A stretch of DNA of 21,784 nt. It comes from Seminavis robusta (Eukaryota > Bacillariophyta > Bacillariophyceae > Naviculales > Naviculaceae). Below are positions 1 to 7,759 of this stretch, in pieces; position 1 is the first letter of the stretch, and every line of letters begins with the position of its first letter. The stretch is from positions 1-21,784 of the forward strand of contig CAICTM010001834.1 in assembly GCA_903772945.1 (NCBI GenBank). The letters run 5' to 3'. The notes below the pieces were generated by a model, which did no database searches, had not been told where the DNA came from, and saw only the letters and a list, made by a program, of their open reading frames with translations. The position numbers were made by a program, and so were the translations under genes.

Positions 1-490
1 GCAGAAATGGAATTGTTACCACCACAGACAACACTCAATGTATCCATATCTTGTGCAATCACTCAATCCAAATTCCAAGACCTACAAAAAAACTAAAAAA
101 CGAAAACAAATGACGGTTTTTTTTTGTAGAGTTTTGGTGAGTACACTTATGATTGCAGGAAAAATGCGCAGGCAGACAAAATGAATAATCTAACCGCTAT
201 AACTATCTGTTCACCGCATTCTCCGATTGATTAGTCCTTCGCGTACTTTCACACCGCGTAAACTCGACTTCACTTTATACTTCAGACCCACACGGGGGTA
301 AGCTATGAAATTCTAATATCGCCTTCGAGCTTACTCACTCGGCTCCGAGTGTCCCTTCCCCTGGTTCGGATGCTTGAAGCTTCAACCTTCCGACCTCCGA
401 CAGCCCACAGATCCTTTCTCGGCCATAATCAATCTGCCATCACAAAAGGGAGGCCAAAGGATCCATAGACGAGTAGAAATTAGAGACACC
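1..490. other. 5' flank of the HemF gene, no gene seen
   Basis: No coding sequence is supported here. The stretch has an A-rich and a T-rich run around 85-128. A perfect 7-bp inverted repeat, CACTCGG-CT-CCGAGTG, lies at 336-351, about 140 bp before the HemF start codon. It could form a small hairpin or be a dimeric binding site in the HemF promoter or leader; that is inference only. No TATA box or tRNA was recognised. Confidence 0.5.
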
Positions 491-1791
491 ATGATGGCGG
501 CAGCAGTACTAGTAAGAATAATAGGCCTCCTGTCGTTGGTATCCTTGTTGGCGTCCGCCAGGGCATTTACTCCCGTGGCTCTTCTTCGCACTCGAGGAGG
601 AGGATGCCATCAAGATTCTTCCCTCGACCAGTCGACCACTCCAGAAGTGCCCAAGGAGGAACTGGAAATCTTTGAACGGTTTTCCAACTTTCTCCAAGCC
701 AAACAACGAGAAATCATTGCCCAAATTGAAGAAATCGATGGATCCGGGCAAACCTTTTCCAAGAATACATGGGGAATCTTTGATACGGACAGCGACGATT
801 TGCCCAAAGTGGGTGCCGGTGGTATTACCCGTGTCATTCAAGGTGGCAACGTTGTGGAAAAGGGCGCTTGCTCCTTGACAATCATTCAAAATGGAGTCCT
901 CTCGGCGGAACGAGCCGCGGCCATTCGAGCACGACAACCCAAAGATGATGATGACGACGACGAAGATGATGACTTTTTGATTGGATCGGGAGACTTTTAT
1001 TCGGCGGCTGCCCTCAGTATCGTCTTGCATTCTCGGTCTCCCATGGTGCCTACGTTTCGATCGGATGTACGCATATTCCTCGTTCAGGATGTGTCTTCCA
1101 AAGAAAGGACACGGCCCGTCATGGCGTGGTTTGGAGGAGGGGTAAGTACAGTATCTCTTGTGTGTTTCCCGTTCATTCCCAACAAGCAATATCATGCAGT
1201 GTAATCATATTGATCGGACGCTTTCATGCATTGTCTTTCTGTGGTCCCACAACCCGCATTATGGCACGGTTTTAGGCTGACTTGACACCGTATTATTTGA
1301 TTGAAGAAGACATTCGATTCTTTCACAACAAATACAAGGAAGTCTGCGAATCCTACGGACAAAGTTATCCCGACATGAAAAAGTGCTGCGATGACTACTT
1401 TTATTTGCCGGCACGGTCCGAACACCGAGGGACGGGTGGCATTTTCTTTGATGACATGGAAGCCGACGAAGAAGGAGTCCTGGACTTTGTACAGGCCGTG
1501 GCCGATGCATGGATGCCCTCCTGGTTGCCCATTGTGGAAAAACGACAACCTCTCGACTACACGGACGAACAAAAGCAATGGCAAAAACTACGTCGTGGAC
1601 GGTATTTGGAATTCAATCTACTCTATGACCGAGGCGTCAAGTTTGGACTGCAAACTGCCAATCCGCGCGTCGAGGGTGTCATGGTCTCGGCTCCACCGGA
1701 AATTGCATTTGAATACAATCATGTAGTAGCAGAAGGAAGTGAAGAAGAGAAACTCATGAAGATTCTCAAGAATCCCATTGACTGGGTCTGA
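491..1791 (+). CDS. hemF: Coproporphyrinogen III oxidase, oxygen-dependent (HemF/CPOX), plastid-targeted, two exons
   Basis: Family role: oxidative decarboxylation of coproporphyrinogen III to protoporphyrinogen IX in heme and chlorophyll synthesis. The CDS is 491-1141 joined to 1276-1791 (388 aa). The intron 1142-1275 (GTAAGT...TTTTAG, phase 0) splices to WFGGG|ADLTPYYL, the HemF signature. Exon 2 carries the CDDYFYLPARSEHRGTGGIF stretch, FFDDME, the LRRGRYLEFNLLYDRG block and the terminal NPIDWV, all HemF hallmarks. The ATG at 491 was chosen because upstream in-frame codons contain no ATG and because it starts a signal peptide (residues 1-25) ending ASARA, followed by F26-T-P, as in diatom bipartite plastid presequences. 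Oddities: an acidic run (residues 152-161), and two positions normally His in HemF that read Gln (about 133) and Arg (about 190). Family assignment is very sure; activity is less sure. Confidence 0.93.
1142..1275 (+). other. Spliceosomal intron of the HemF gene
   Basis: A 134-bp phase-0 intron starts GTAAGT and ends TTTTAG. Removing it restores an uninterrupted HemF signature across the junction, so both borders are well supported. Retaining it leads to a stop at 1202-1204. Confidence 0.92.
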
Positions 1792-2321
1792 ACGACGAAG
1801 GGGTGTGTGGTTATTACAGCTCAATTCAATTCATAATCAGTGCTAGTAGCTAGCTGGCTAGCTAGTGAGTGTAACAAGCAAACGTAAGTAGCAGATGGTA
1901 CCGTACGGGACCAGTGCTGTTCATGGATAGACAAGCAAAACTATATAGCAGAGCCTACCTACATGCTTATCTACATGTACCGTACATTTGCTTAGGCAAA
2001 GGTATTAGTTCCTCGGAAGATTTCAAATTGACAAGGAGGTACCGTACGGGAAAATTGGAAGTAATAACCTCCGCCTTTTCTTCCTTTGTACTTCCTTTGT
2101 ACTTCCTTTGTCCTCCCGAGAATGGGAGCTACCATCGGAATCGCCAGGGCAAAAGTCTTTCTTGCTGTGTTTGCTGCTGCCGACTCTGCTGCTGTTTTTC
2201 ACCCAACCACCTACTAGACAGTACTTCCCATTGAGGTGTGTCACTGCCATCACTGCTCCTGGCCACAGTGCTATTGCATAGTTAGTTGTTAACCCAAGCT
2301 CGAATAAGTAGTAGACTATAA
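1792..2321. other. Intergenic stretch between convergent HemF and LRR genes, with repeat motifs
   Basis: No gene is supported. It holds a TAGCTAGC-rich patch (1842-1866), GGTACCGTACGGGA at 1897-1910 and again at 2038-2051, and a segment at 1946-1995 that reappears diverged at 6083-6130. An 11-bp tandem repeat, CTTCCTTTGTA, is present nearly three times at 2080-2111. The two flanking genes converge, so both 3' ends lie in this stretch. Confidence 0.6.
2080..2111. repeat. 11-bp tandem repeat (CTTCCTTTGTA, about 2.9 copies)
   Basis: Three consecutive copies of CTTCCTTTGT(A) are read directly in the sequence, all intergenic. This is a simple microsatellite-like repeat with no evident function. 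Confidence 0.85.
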
Positions 2322-4868
2322 TCAAAGAGTTGTAGAATTGGTGATTTCAAAAGATCCGTCTGCTTGAACCGAAACATCAATGGTGATATCAGTGAAGGCC
2401 TCCCCAGCCCCGAAAGAATACAACACTGTTTCCTTGCTTCCTGTTAGAGTAATCCATCCGGGGGATACAATTCCATCACTCCACCTGTCAAATACCATCA
2501 ATCTGTAGGCTGTGTCAGTGTTCACTGGGAAGAGAGAGGAGTGAAGGTACTCTTGAACCTCTAGTGGACCACCTGATTCCAATGTATCCCAAATGCCAGT
2601 CACATTGGTTTCCATCTGCCAAACCCATGATGTCTCTTCGGGGAAATAATCTGTATAGATATTGAGCATGACATCAGCACTTGTGGTTGGAAACCGCCCA
2701 GGCCAATCAGGTGGAGCTTCTTTGAGGTCAGCACAGGTGGAAACAGGGGTAGTTTCATTTTGGGAACAGTCACACCGTAGAATAGAACAAAGATGCTCTG
2801 GCACAGTTCCTGAGAACTGATTCCCATATAGCCTCAATCCCATTGATGCATTCAGTTGGCTGGGCAGTGTTCCTGTAAGGTTATTGTTGTGAAGACCCAC
2901 AGATGTCAAAGATGTCATCATGCCAATTTCATCTGGGATTGTTCGGGTGAACCGATTGGCAAATAGGGAAAGCCAGCCCAGTGAGGTCAGGAGCCCTAGC
3001 TCCGAAGGCAGTGGACCACTCAACCAGTTATCAAAAAGGTCAAGATATTCCAATAAGGTCAGGTGTCCAAGCTCTGAACAAATCGGACCGGACAACTGAT
3101 TCTCAGCAAGCAGAAGAGTATCCACTGAGGTAAGGAGCCAAAGTTCGGAAGGAACTGGACCAGTAAACTGATTGGTAAAGAGGGAAATCCCATCCAATGA
3201 GATGCAGCGTCCGATCTCAGAAGGCAAAGAACCAGAAAACTGATTCTCATTCAGATGTAGCGATTGCAACGAGGTTAGGAGCCCAAGCTCAGAAGGCAGT
3301 AAACCAGTAAATTGATTTTGCTGAAGGTCAATTGTGTCCAATGAGGTTAAGAGCCCCAGCTCAAGAGGCAGTGGACCGGACAACTGGTTGACCTGAAGGT
3401 GCAGCTGTTTCAATGAGGTAATTCGCCCAAGCTCAGAAGCCACTGGACCAGTGAGCTGGTTAGAAGTGAGCACAAGAATCTCCAGTGAGGTCAGCTGTGC
3501 CAACTCAGAAGGAACTTGGCCCAGCAGCAGATTCCCAGGAAACTGTAAAGTGTTCAATCCAGTCAACTCATAAAATGCTGTTGGTAACATGGATGAAATT
3601 GGTGCCTCAATGTCACTGTTCCAAAGGTATACACTAGACAAGGAAGTCAAGAGCACAATCTCAGGTGGCAAGAATGGGGCAAGACCGGAGAGCTGCAGCT
3701 CATTCAGATTCAGAGATGTGAATTGTCCCTGGCTGTTGCAAGAGGAGATTCCATTTGTCCAATCATAGTATTTTCCATCCGATGGTGAGAAGTATCCGAA
3801 CCCACTGGAGAACCAGTCACACTCTTCCTTTGCGTCATCCATCCATCCATGGCCTTTTATTAAAGGGTTCCAATTGCCCCCCTCAAAGGAGTAAAAGAAA
3901 GTAGCAAGAGCAAACAGCTGCTCCTTCCTCCATTCTGGAAGAAACGTGATATTTTGGTGTTCGGCAAGCCATTGCCACGCTCTCCACTGCGGGGTCGCAC
4001 TGCTATTATTGATGCTGGCCAAAGTGTAATCAGGGAGACTATCCAACAGTATGTCCAGAACCCCAGTGGGGGCAGATGATGGCACCTCGGATGGTACCAT
4101 AGAAAGGAAGACTGTAGGCATGGGTGTATCAGACCTACTACTCGATTCATTGTCGTTGTTCTGAGTTCCCACCACAGTACCAATGATGGCAACGGCTGCA
4201 AGAACGAACAGTACGGAAATAAAGTCAAATGTCTTCTGCTGATTTTTGATTCTCTCTTGTTTTTCTTCCTGCTTTCTCACATTGACAAGATCGGCGTGCA
4301 GGAGCGTGCTGGGTGTGTTAAAATTAACCGAGATTGGATCGGCCACTGCTAGTTGTCGTTCACTGATGGTGGGCAATTCATCCAGTTGTAGAAGCAGTGT
4401 GGAGGAATCATGTAAATACGCATCATTCATCGGCACTATTCGTTCACCCTGACCCGTAGCACTGGCACCAACAAGGGAGAATCGTAGGGTAGTTGCCCGT
4501 TGCAAGGCTTCTCCCGGTAAACCCATGTAGGCTCCGGGTCTTGATGACAGATGTTGCCTCTGTTGGATAGGTTCTGGTTGTGTGGGTCCCACAGCTTGTT
4601 CATTCATTGCAACATGAGCAAATTTTTCCATTTTGGCATTTTCATTGATTTCAGTTGCAATTTGCATAAGATCGTTGATGGCCGTGACGCCTTTGTCCTC
4701 CTCCAACACTTGTGCTGTTGTCGACCATTTGACAGCTGTCGATCCTTTGGCAGCAGCTGTCTGTCCTTCGCGGAAAAATGATATCCGGTGGCGTTGTTGA
4801 TTGATATTTTGATCCTTCTGCAACATTTGTGTTGTTGCCAAACCAGCCTGATCTGTCACAATTTCCAT
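2322..4868 (-). CDS. Leucine-rich-repeat receptor-like membrane protein (diatom LRR family), ORF after the in-frame stop
   Basis: An intronless ORF of 848 aa from the first ATG (4868); the frame stays open back to a TAG at 4941-4943. In order it has a polar Gln/Glu-rich segment with the PGAYMGLPGEALQR motif (seen, from memory, in many diatom LRR proteins), one transmembrane helix (about 4229-4167), a Ser/Pro/Thr stalk, an LRR N-cap ending near EECDWFSSGFGY and ISSCN, and about twelve plant-type LRRs of 24 residues (LxxLxxLxLxxNxLxGxxPxEL; roughly 3650-2770). A Cys-containing cap and a 116-residue beta-rich C-terminal domain follow. The topology suggests a signal anchor with an outside LRR domain; the ligand is unknown and no kinase is present. 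The in-frame N-terminal piece upstream (4944-5249) suggests that the gene originally started at 5249. Confidence 0.85.
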   Translation of the reverse strand: MEIVTDQAGLATTQMLQKDQNINQQRHRISFFREGQTAAAKGSTAVKWSTTAQVLEEDKGVTAINDLMQIATEINENAKMEKFAHVAMNEQAVGPTQPEPIQQRQHLSSRPGAYMGLPGEALQRATTLRFSLVGASATGQGERIVPMNDAYLHDSSTLLLQLDELPTISERQLAVADPISVNFNTPSTLLHADLVNVRKQEEKQERIKNQQKTFDFISVLFVLAAVAIIGTVVGTQNNDNESSSRSDTPMPTVFLSMVPSEVPSSAPTGVLDILLDSLPDYTLASINNSSATPQWRAWQWLAEHQNITFLPEWRKEQLFALATFFYSFEGGNWNPLIKGHGWMDDAKEECDWFSSGFGYFSPSDGKYYDWTNGISSCNSQGQFTSLNLNELQLSGLAPFLPPEIVLLTSLSSVYLWNSDIEAPISSMLPTAFYELTGLNTLQFPGNLLLGQVPSELAQLTSLEILVLTSNQLTGPVASELGRITSLKQLHLQVNQLSGPLPLELGLLTSLDTIDLQQNQFTGLLPSELGLLTSLQSLHLNENQFSGSLPSEIGRCISLDGISLFTNQFTGPVPSELWLLTSVDTLLLAENQLSGPICSELGHLTLLEYLDLFDNWLSGPLPSELGLLTSLGWLSLFANRFTRTIPDEIGMMTSLTSVGLHNNNLTGTLPSQLNASMGLRLYGNQFSGTVPEHLCSILRCDCSQNETTPVSTCADLKEAPPDWPGRFPTTSADVMLNIYTDYFPEETSWVWQMETNVTGIWDTLESGGPLEVQEYLHSSLFPVNTDTAYRLMVFDRWSDGIVSPGWITLTGSKETVLYSFGAGEAFTDITIDVSVQADGSFEITNSTTL

Positions 4869-4940
4869 GATTTCTTCTTCTTTCACTTCTTCTTCATCTA
4901 CTGCTTGATTGGTTTCTCCTGTAGCTTGCTGCTGTTTCTG

Positions 4941-5249
4941 CTAGTTAGGTATCAACTGGGTTTTACCAGTTCTACCTTTGGTCACAGCCGTGGACGAACT
5001 TGCAGGGGCCTTTTTGGCTGGCAGTTTCTTGACAGCTTCTTCTTCCTGTGTTCTTGTGTTAATGGTTTTATGGTCTTGTTGCCATTGCAAGGCTTCTGCC
5101 TCAGCTCTCTTGATCAGAGCATCCCTTACCGCTGAGTCACGGCTTGAGTTTTCCACATGGCTACCATTGCGGTCACCAGCGTTCCCAGAATCTTCCTTCC
5201 CATTCATTTGTTCTTCTGTGGTCTCTGCCCGCTGTTGTAGGGTTGGCAT
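4941..5249 (-). CDS. N-terminal cytosolic piece of the LRR gene, ended by an in-frame TAG
   Basis: A 102-aa ORF from ATG 5249 to TAG 4943-4941, in the same frame as the downstream LRR ORF, with nothing but the stop codon between them. It is highly charged and includes AVRDALIKRAEAEALQWQQD, a likely short helix, then Lys/Ala-rich sequence. Reading past the TAG gives QKQQQATGETNQAVDEEE and runs into the LRR protein. This is either the first part of a single 974-residue protein broken by a nonsense mutation, the first exon of a gene with a very small intron (a 45-nt GTGACC...AACTAG segment would remove the stop in frame, though the donor is weak), or a readthrough arrangement. A separate small gene is less likely. 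Confidence 0.6.
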   Translation of the reverse strand: MPTLQQRAETTEEQMNGKEDSGNAGDRNGSHVENSSRDSAVRDALIKRAEAEALQWQQDHKTINTRTQEEEAVKKLPAKKAPASSSTAVTKGRTGKTQLIPN

Positions 5250-5357
5250 GAAGCATGAAATGCAACGGAGTTTGTGTCTTTTGAGAAGGGAACGATTGGG
5301 TTGCTATGGTTGTCTTTTTGAGAAGTGAGATCTGGTGCGAGGAATCTGGAAAATGGG

Positions 5358-5895
5358 GATTCTCAAGAATCAGTTTTGGTTTTTTGCTGATTCTTAAGAA
5401 TCACCAGGCACCCAGTATGCTGTCTAATATGCAGCCTATTCTATAGCAATATGCACTTCATAGCTAGCAATGCTATCCCCTGATACTATCTGCTAACCAA
5501 CAACAATCTTTGCTGATTCGAACAGCCTTGTAATGATGTAGCAGTGATGTTACAACCATTGCAATGGAGTCTTTCTTGATTTTTACCAGTATTCCCAAGA
5601 TTCAGCATATTTGCATGGAGGATTCATTTAAAAGAATCATCATAATTTGGAGAGGATTTTTAAGAATCAGTAAAAATTATTCAATGATTCTTAAGAATCA
5701 GCAAAAAATATTTAATGATTCTTAAGAATCAGCCCATGATTCTTAATTAAAAGAATCAGTAAAATGATTCTTTAGAATCTTATTTTTCCAAGATTCTTTG
5801 TCTACACGTGTACTGTGTATTCTATTCTTAAAAAGAATCATAATTTTCCCAAGATTTTTTCCTGATTCTTAAGAATAATCTGATTCTTAAGACTC
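5358..5895. repeat. Cluster of about eleven 14-16-bp palindromes, core TGATTCTTAAGAATCA
   Basis: Perfect 16-bp palindromes TGATTCTTAAGAATCA lie at 5388-5403, 5685-5700 and 5716-5731. Imperfect copies lie at 5358-5371, 5621-5638, 5654-5669, 5737-5758, 5765-5780, 5824-5840, 5863-5877 and 5881-5895. The DNA between them is AT-rich and unrelated from copy to copy, and spacing is irregular. The cluster begins about 110 bp upstream of the N-terminal ATG of the LRR gene. It could be a binding-site array for a dimeric factor, or debris of a hairpin-type mobile element. Confidence 0.85.
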
Positions 5896-6082
5896 CTCCT
5901 AACAGATCGAGGTGCTGCTGCGCGCTGCACCAGTGTCCAAGGACAAAAACTGCACAGCCGCATGCTTGCAGCCATATTTGCCTGGACTGTAGCAATTCTC
6001 CAACACCCAAAACTGGCAGGAAGGAACATTCACATCTGACTGGACTGCTAGCTGGACTACCAGGTACAGTCGTACATACCGG

Positions 6083-6130
6083 TAGCAGAACCTACGGTAC
6101 TTACATGCTTATCTACCCTTATTTGCTTGG
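6083..6130 (+). repeat. Diverged second copy of the 1946-1995 segment
   Basis: AGCAGAACCTAC...TACATGCTTATCTAC...ATTTGCTT is read here; AGCAGAGCCTAC...TACATGCTTATCTAC...ATTTGCTT is read at 1946-1990. Order and orientation are the same with small indels. Both copies lie in intergenic DNA near TAGCTAGC patches, which suggests a dispersed repeat family or a shared 3' flank element. Confidence 0.6.
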
Positions 6131-6358
6131 TTCCTTTGCGCTACTAGAGTCTACTAGCTAGCTAGAAGCTCATGTGATGACTTTTGTCAGAGGGCAAGAC
6201 AGCGGGCGAGAATCTGTGTGCCCATTTACTCTGCCTGAAACATGTCTGAGGGCAACGTATTCTCAAGCTCCCGAGCCTCTGGGCTTTGGCCGAGCCAACA
6301 ACATCACGGCGCCAATGCTCTTGATTCATTCCTGATGAAAACTACTGTAACTTAAACT

Positions 6359-7759
6359 TCACCCCAACGATGCCTTGGTTTCTGGAGTATCGTCCGGCAC
6401 TTGAGCACTTTCTCCTCCCGGTGCATAGAGGGAATCATCTCCCCCAAGGGCATCGGTTTCCACTTCCAATCCAATTCCCAGAAAAGTAGATTTCTTGGTT
6501 TGAAAATCAAATCGCCCCAACAAGGAACACGTCATGCGTGGTTGCTTCCATCGTTTCATCAACAAGCCGTATGTCATGGAATAATTGTTGGGTTGTTGTT
6601 GTTGTGCAGACGACGACGACGATTGACTGGTTCCCACCACTTTGACCGCCACGGCACGATTGCATTGCCAGACGCCTGCAACGGACAAGCTCGACGATGC
6701 GTCGTTGGGTTTCGTTTCCAATTGGACCGTCCATCCCACTGTATTGCGGACTCTGGGTGCGCGGGTGTCCAAAACGTTAAAGTTCAATCGATCCAATGTC
6801 AAGAGTTGGCTGACGTGAATGGTGGCGGTTTGGGGAGTCGATGTCATGGTCAACCAGAGTGGTGGGGTAGTATTGTTGTTGTGGTTGTTGCTGCCGCCGT
6901 CCAGCTGCATGGAAAAGTACTTGGAGACTTGTGTTTCCAGTGTTTGGGTGTTGAATTTGGTTTCCAAAGCCGTGGTACTTCCCAGCATGTCGATAGATAA
7001 GCATCCATGCACCACCTTGGGCCAGTTTGTATTATGATTATTTCTTTGTCGAGTAGGATATGGTGTAGATTTTTGGGATTTCCACCGCAGTGGAACCCAG
7101 GATCCCAGCTGGACCTGAATCCTGTCATCCAAACTGTTGCTGTTGTCTAGATGGTTCCAATCATCGTACTCTTGATCGTCAATGGATACTTTCGCAGCAG
7201 CATTCGAACTGCTGCTTTTGGCAAATGAAAATCCCAGTTGACCACCGACATATCCCGCACCATGGGTATTGACATTTCCAACGAGAAAGGACTGTGGGGT
7301 CACTTGATGGGTGGCAAATAAATGCATGGGTCCTTCGGTTCCCGCGCACAACTCCACTTGCGAAGACCCTGCGGTGGAACCAAAGGAAATTCGACCACCT
7401 GAACTCGTGGCTTGGAGTGGTAAGGATGCTCGTACGGTAGTGCTACTGCCATTATTATTGGCAGAAGAATTCCCCGCCAACACCCACATTCCCGGAGTCA
7501 TGAAATCGTGCAAGAGACCATGACCCACATGGCTGACACAGAGGTATTCTACCAACGACGGCGAGATGGGTAGACGGTCGTAGGCCGAAATAGGAGATAA
7601 CCGATGCTGCAGTAGTGATGCTGCCTTGCTGCCACTCTTGTCTTGGTTATTGACAACGGCAAACACGGGGGGTATCAGGACGCCTTGTTGCCGAATGAAT
7701 CTTTCTTGTCGTTGCTCGGGAGTTTCCTTTGATACCGTTTTAGAGGAAGAGGAACCCAT
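6359..7759 (-). CDS. Hypothetical beta-rich protein with N-myristoylation motif
   Basis: A 466-aa intronless ORF starting at ATG 7759. The N-terminus MGSSSSKT matches the eukaryotic N-myristoylation consensus (Gly2, Ser6, Lys7), suggesting membrane attachment on the cytosolic side. There is no signal peptide and no hydrophobic helix. Much of the protein reads as alternating polar/non-polar strands, for example GYVGGQLGFSFA, QVQLGSWVPLRW, RNTVGWTVQLET and STFLGIGLEVET, interrupted by Ser- and Asn-rich loops. This pattern recalls beta-barrel or beta-sandwich proteins (organelle outer-membrane barrels are one possibility), but no family was recognised. It is divergent from the gene at 8730, with about 970 bp between their starts. 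The ORF is long and its composition is protein-like, so it is probably real. Confidence 0.75.
   Translation of the reverse strand: MGSSSSKTVSKETPEQRQERFIRQQGVLIPPVFAVVNNQDKSGSKAASLLQHRLSPISAYDRLPISPSLVEYLCVSHVGHGLLHDFMTPGMWVLAGNSSANNNGSSTTVRASLPLQATSSGGRISFGSTAGSSQVELCAGTEGPMHLFATHQVTPQSFLVGNVNTHGAGYVGGQLGFSFAKSSSSNAAAKVSIDDQEYDDWNHLDNSNSLDDRIQVQLGSWVPLRWKSQKSTPYPTRQRNNHNTNWPKVVHGCLSIDMLGSTTALETKFNTQTLETQVSKYFSMQLDGGSNNHNNNTTPPLWLTMTSTPQTATIHVSQLLTLDRLNFNVLDTRAPRVRNTVGWTVQLETKPNDASSSLSVAGVWQCNRAVAVKVVGTSQSSSSSAQQQQPNNYSMTYGLLMKRWKQPRMTCSLLGRFDFQTKKSTFLGIGLEVETDALGGDDSLYAPGGESAQVPDDTPETKASLG

Larger units (their letters stand above)
5250..6358. other. Long intergenic region with a palindrome cluster and a 3' flank module
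   Basis: No gene is supported; short open frames here have no family features. At 5358-5895 lies a dense cluster of GATTCTTAAGAATC palindromes (separate entry). From 6047 to 6165 are TAGCTAGC and TACGGTAC-type words and the second copy of the repeat seen at 1946-1995. The region contains the promoter of the minus-strand LRR gene (right of 5249) and the 3' end of the gene at 6359-7759. Confidence 0.6.

Noticed and set aside
509..1195. Minus-strand 228-codon open frame over HemF exon 1
   Set aside because: It is the antisense shadow of a clearly identified HemF exon and has no family features of its own.
5358..5895. CRISPR-like array
   Set aside because: The copies are short palindromes with irregular spacing in a eukaryotic genome; there is no repeat-spacer regularity and there are no cas genes.
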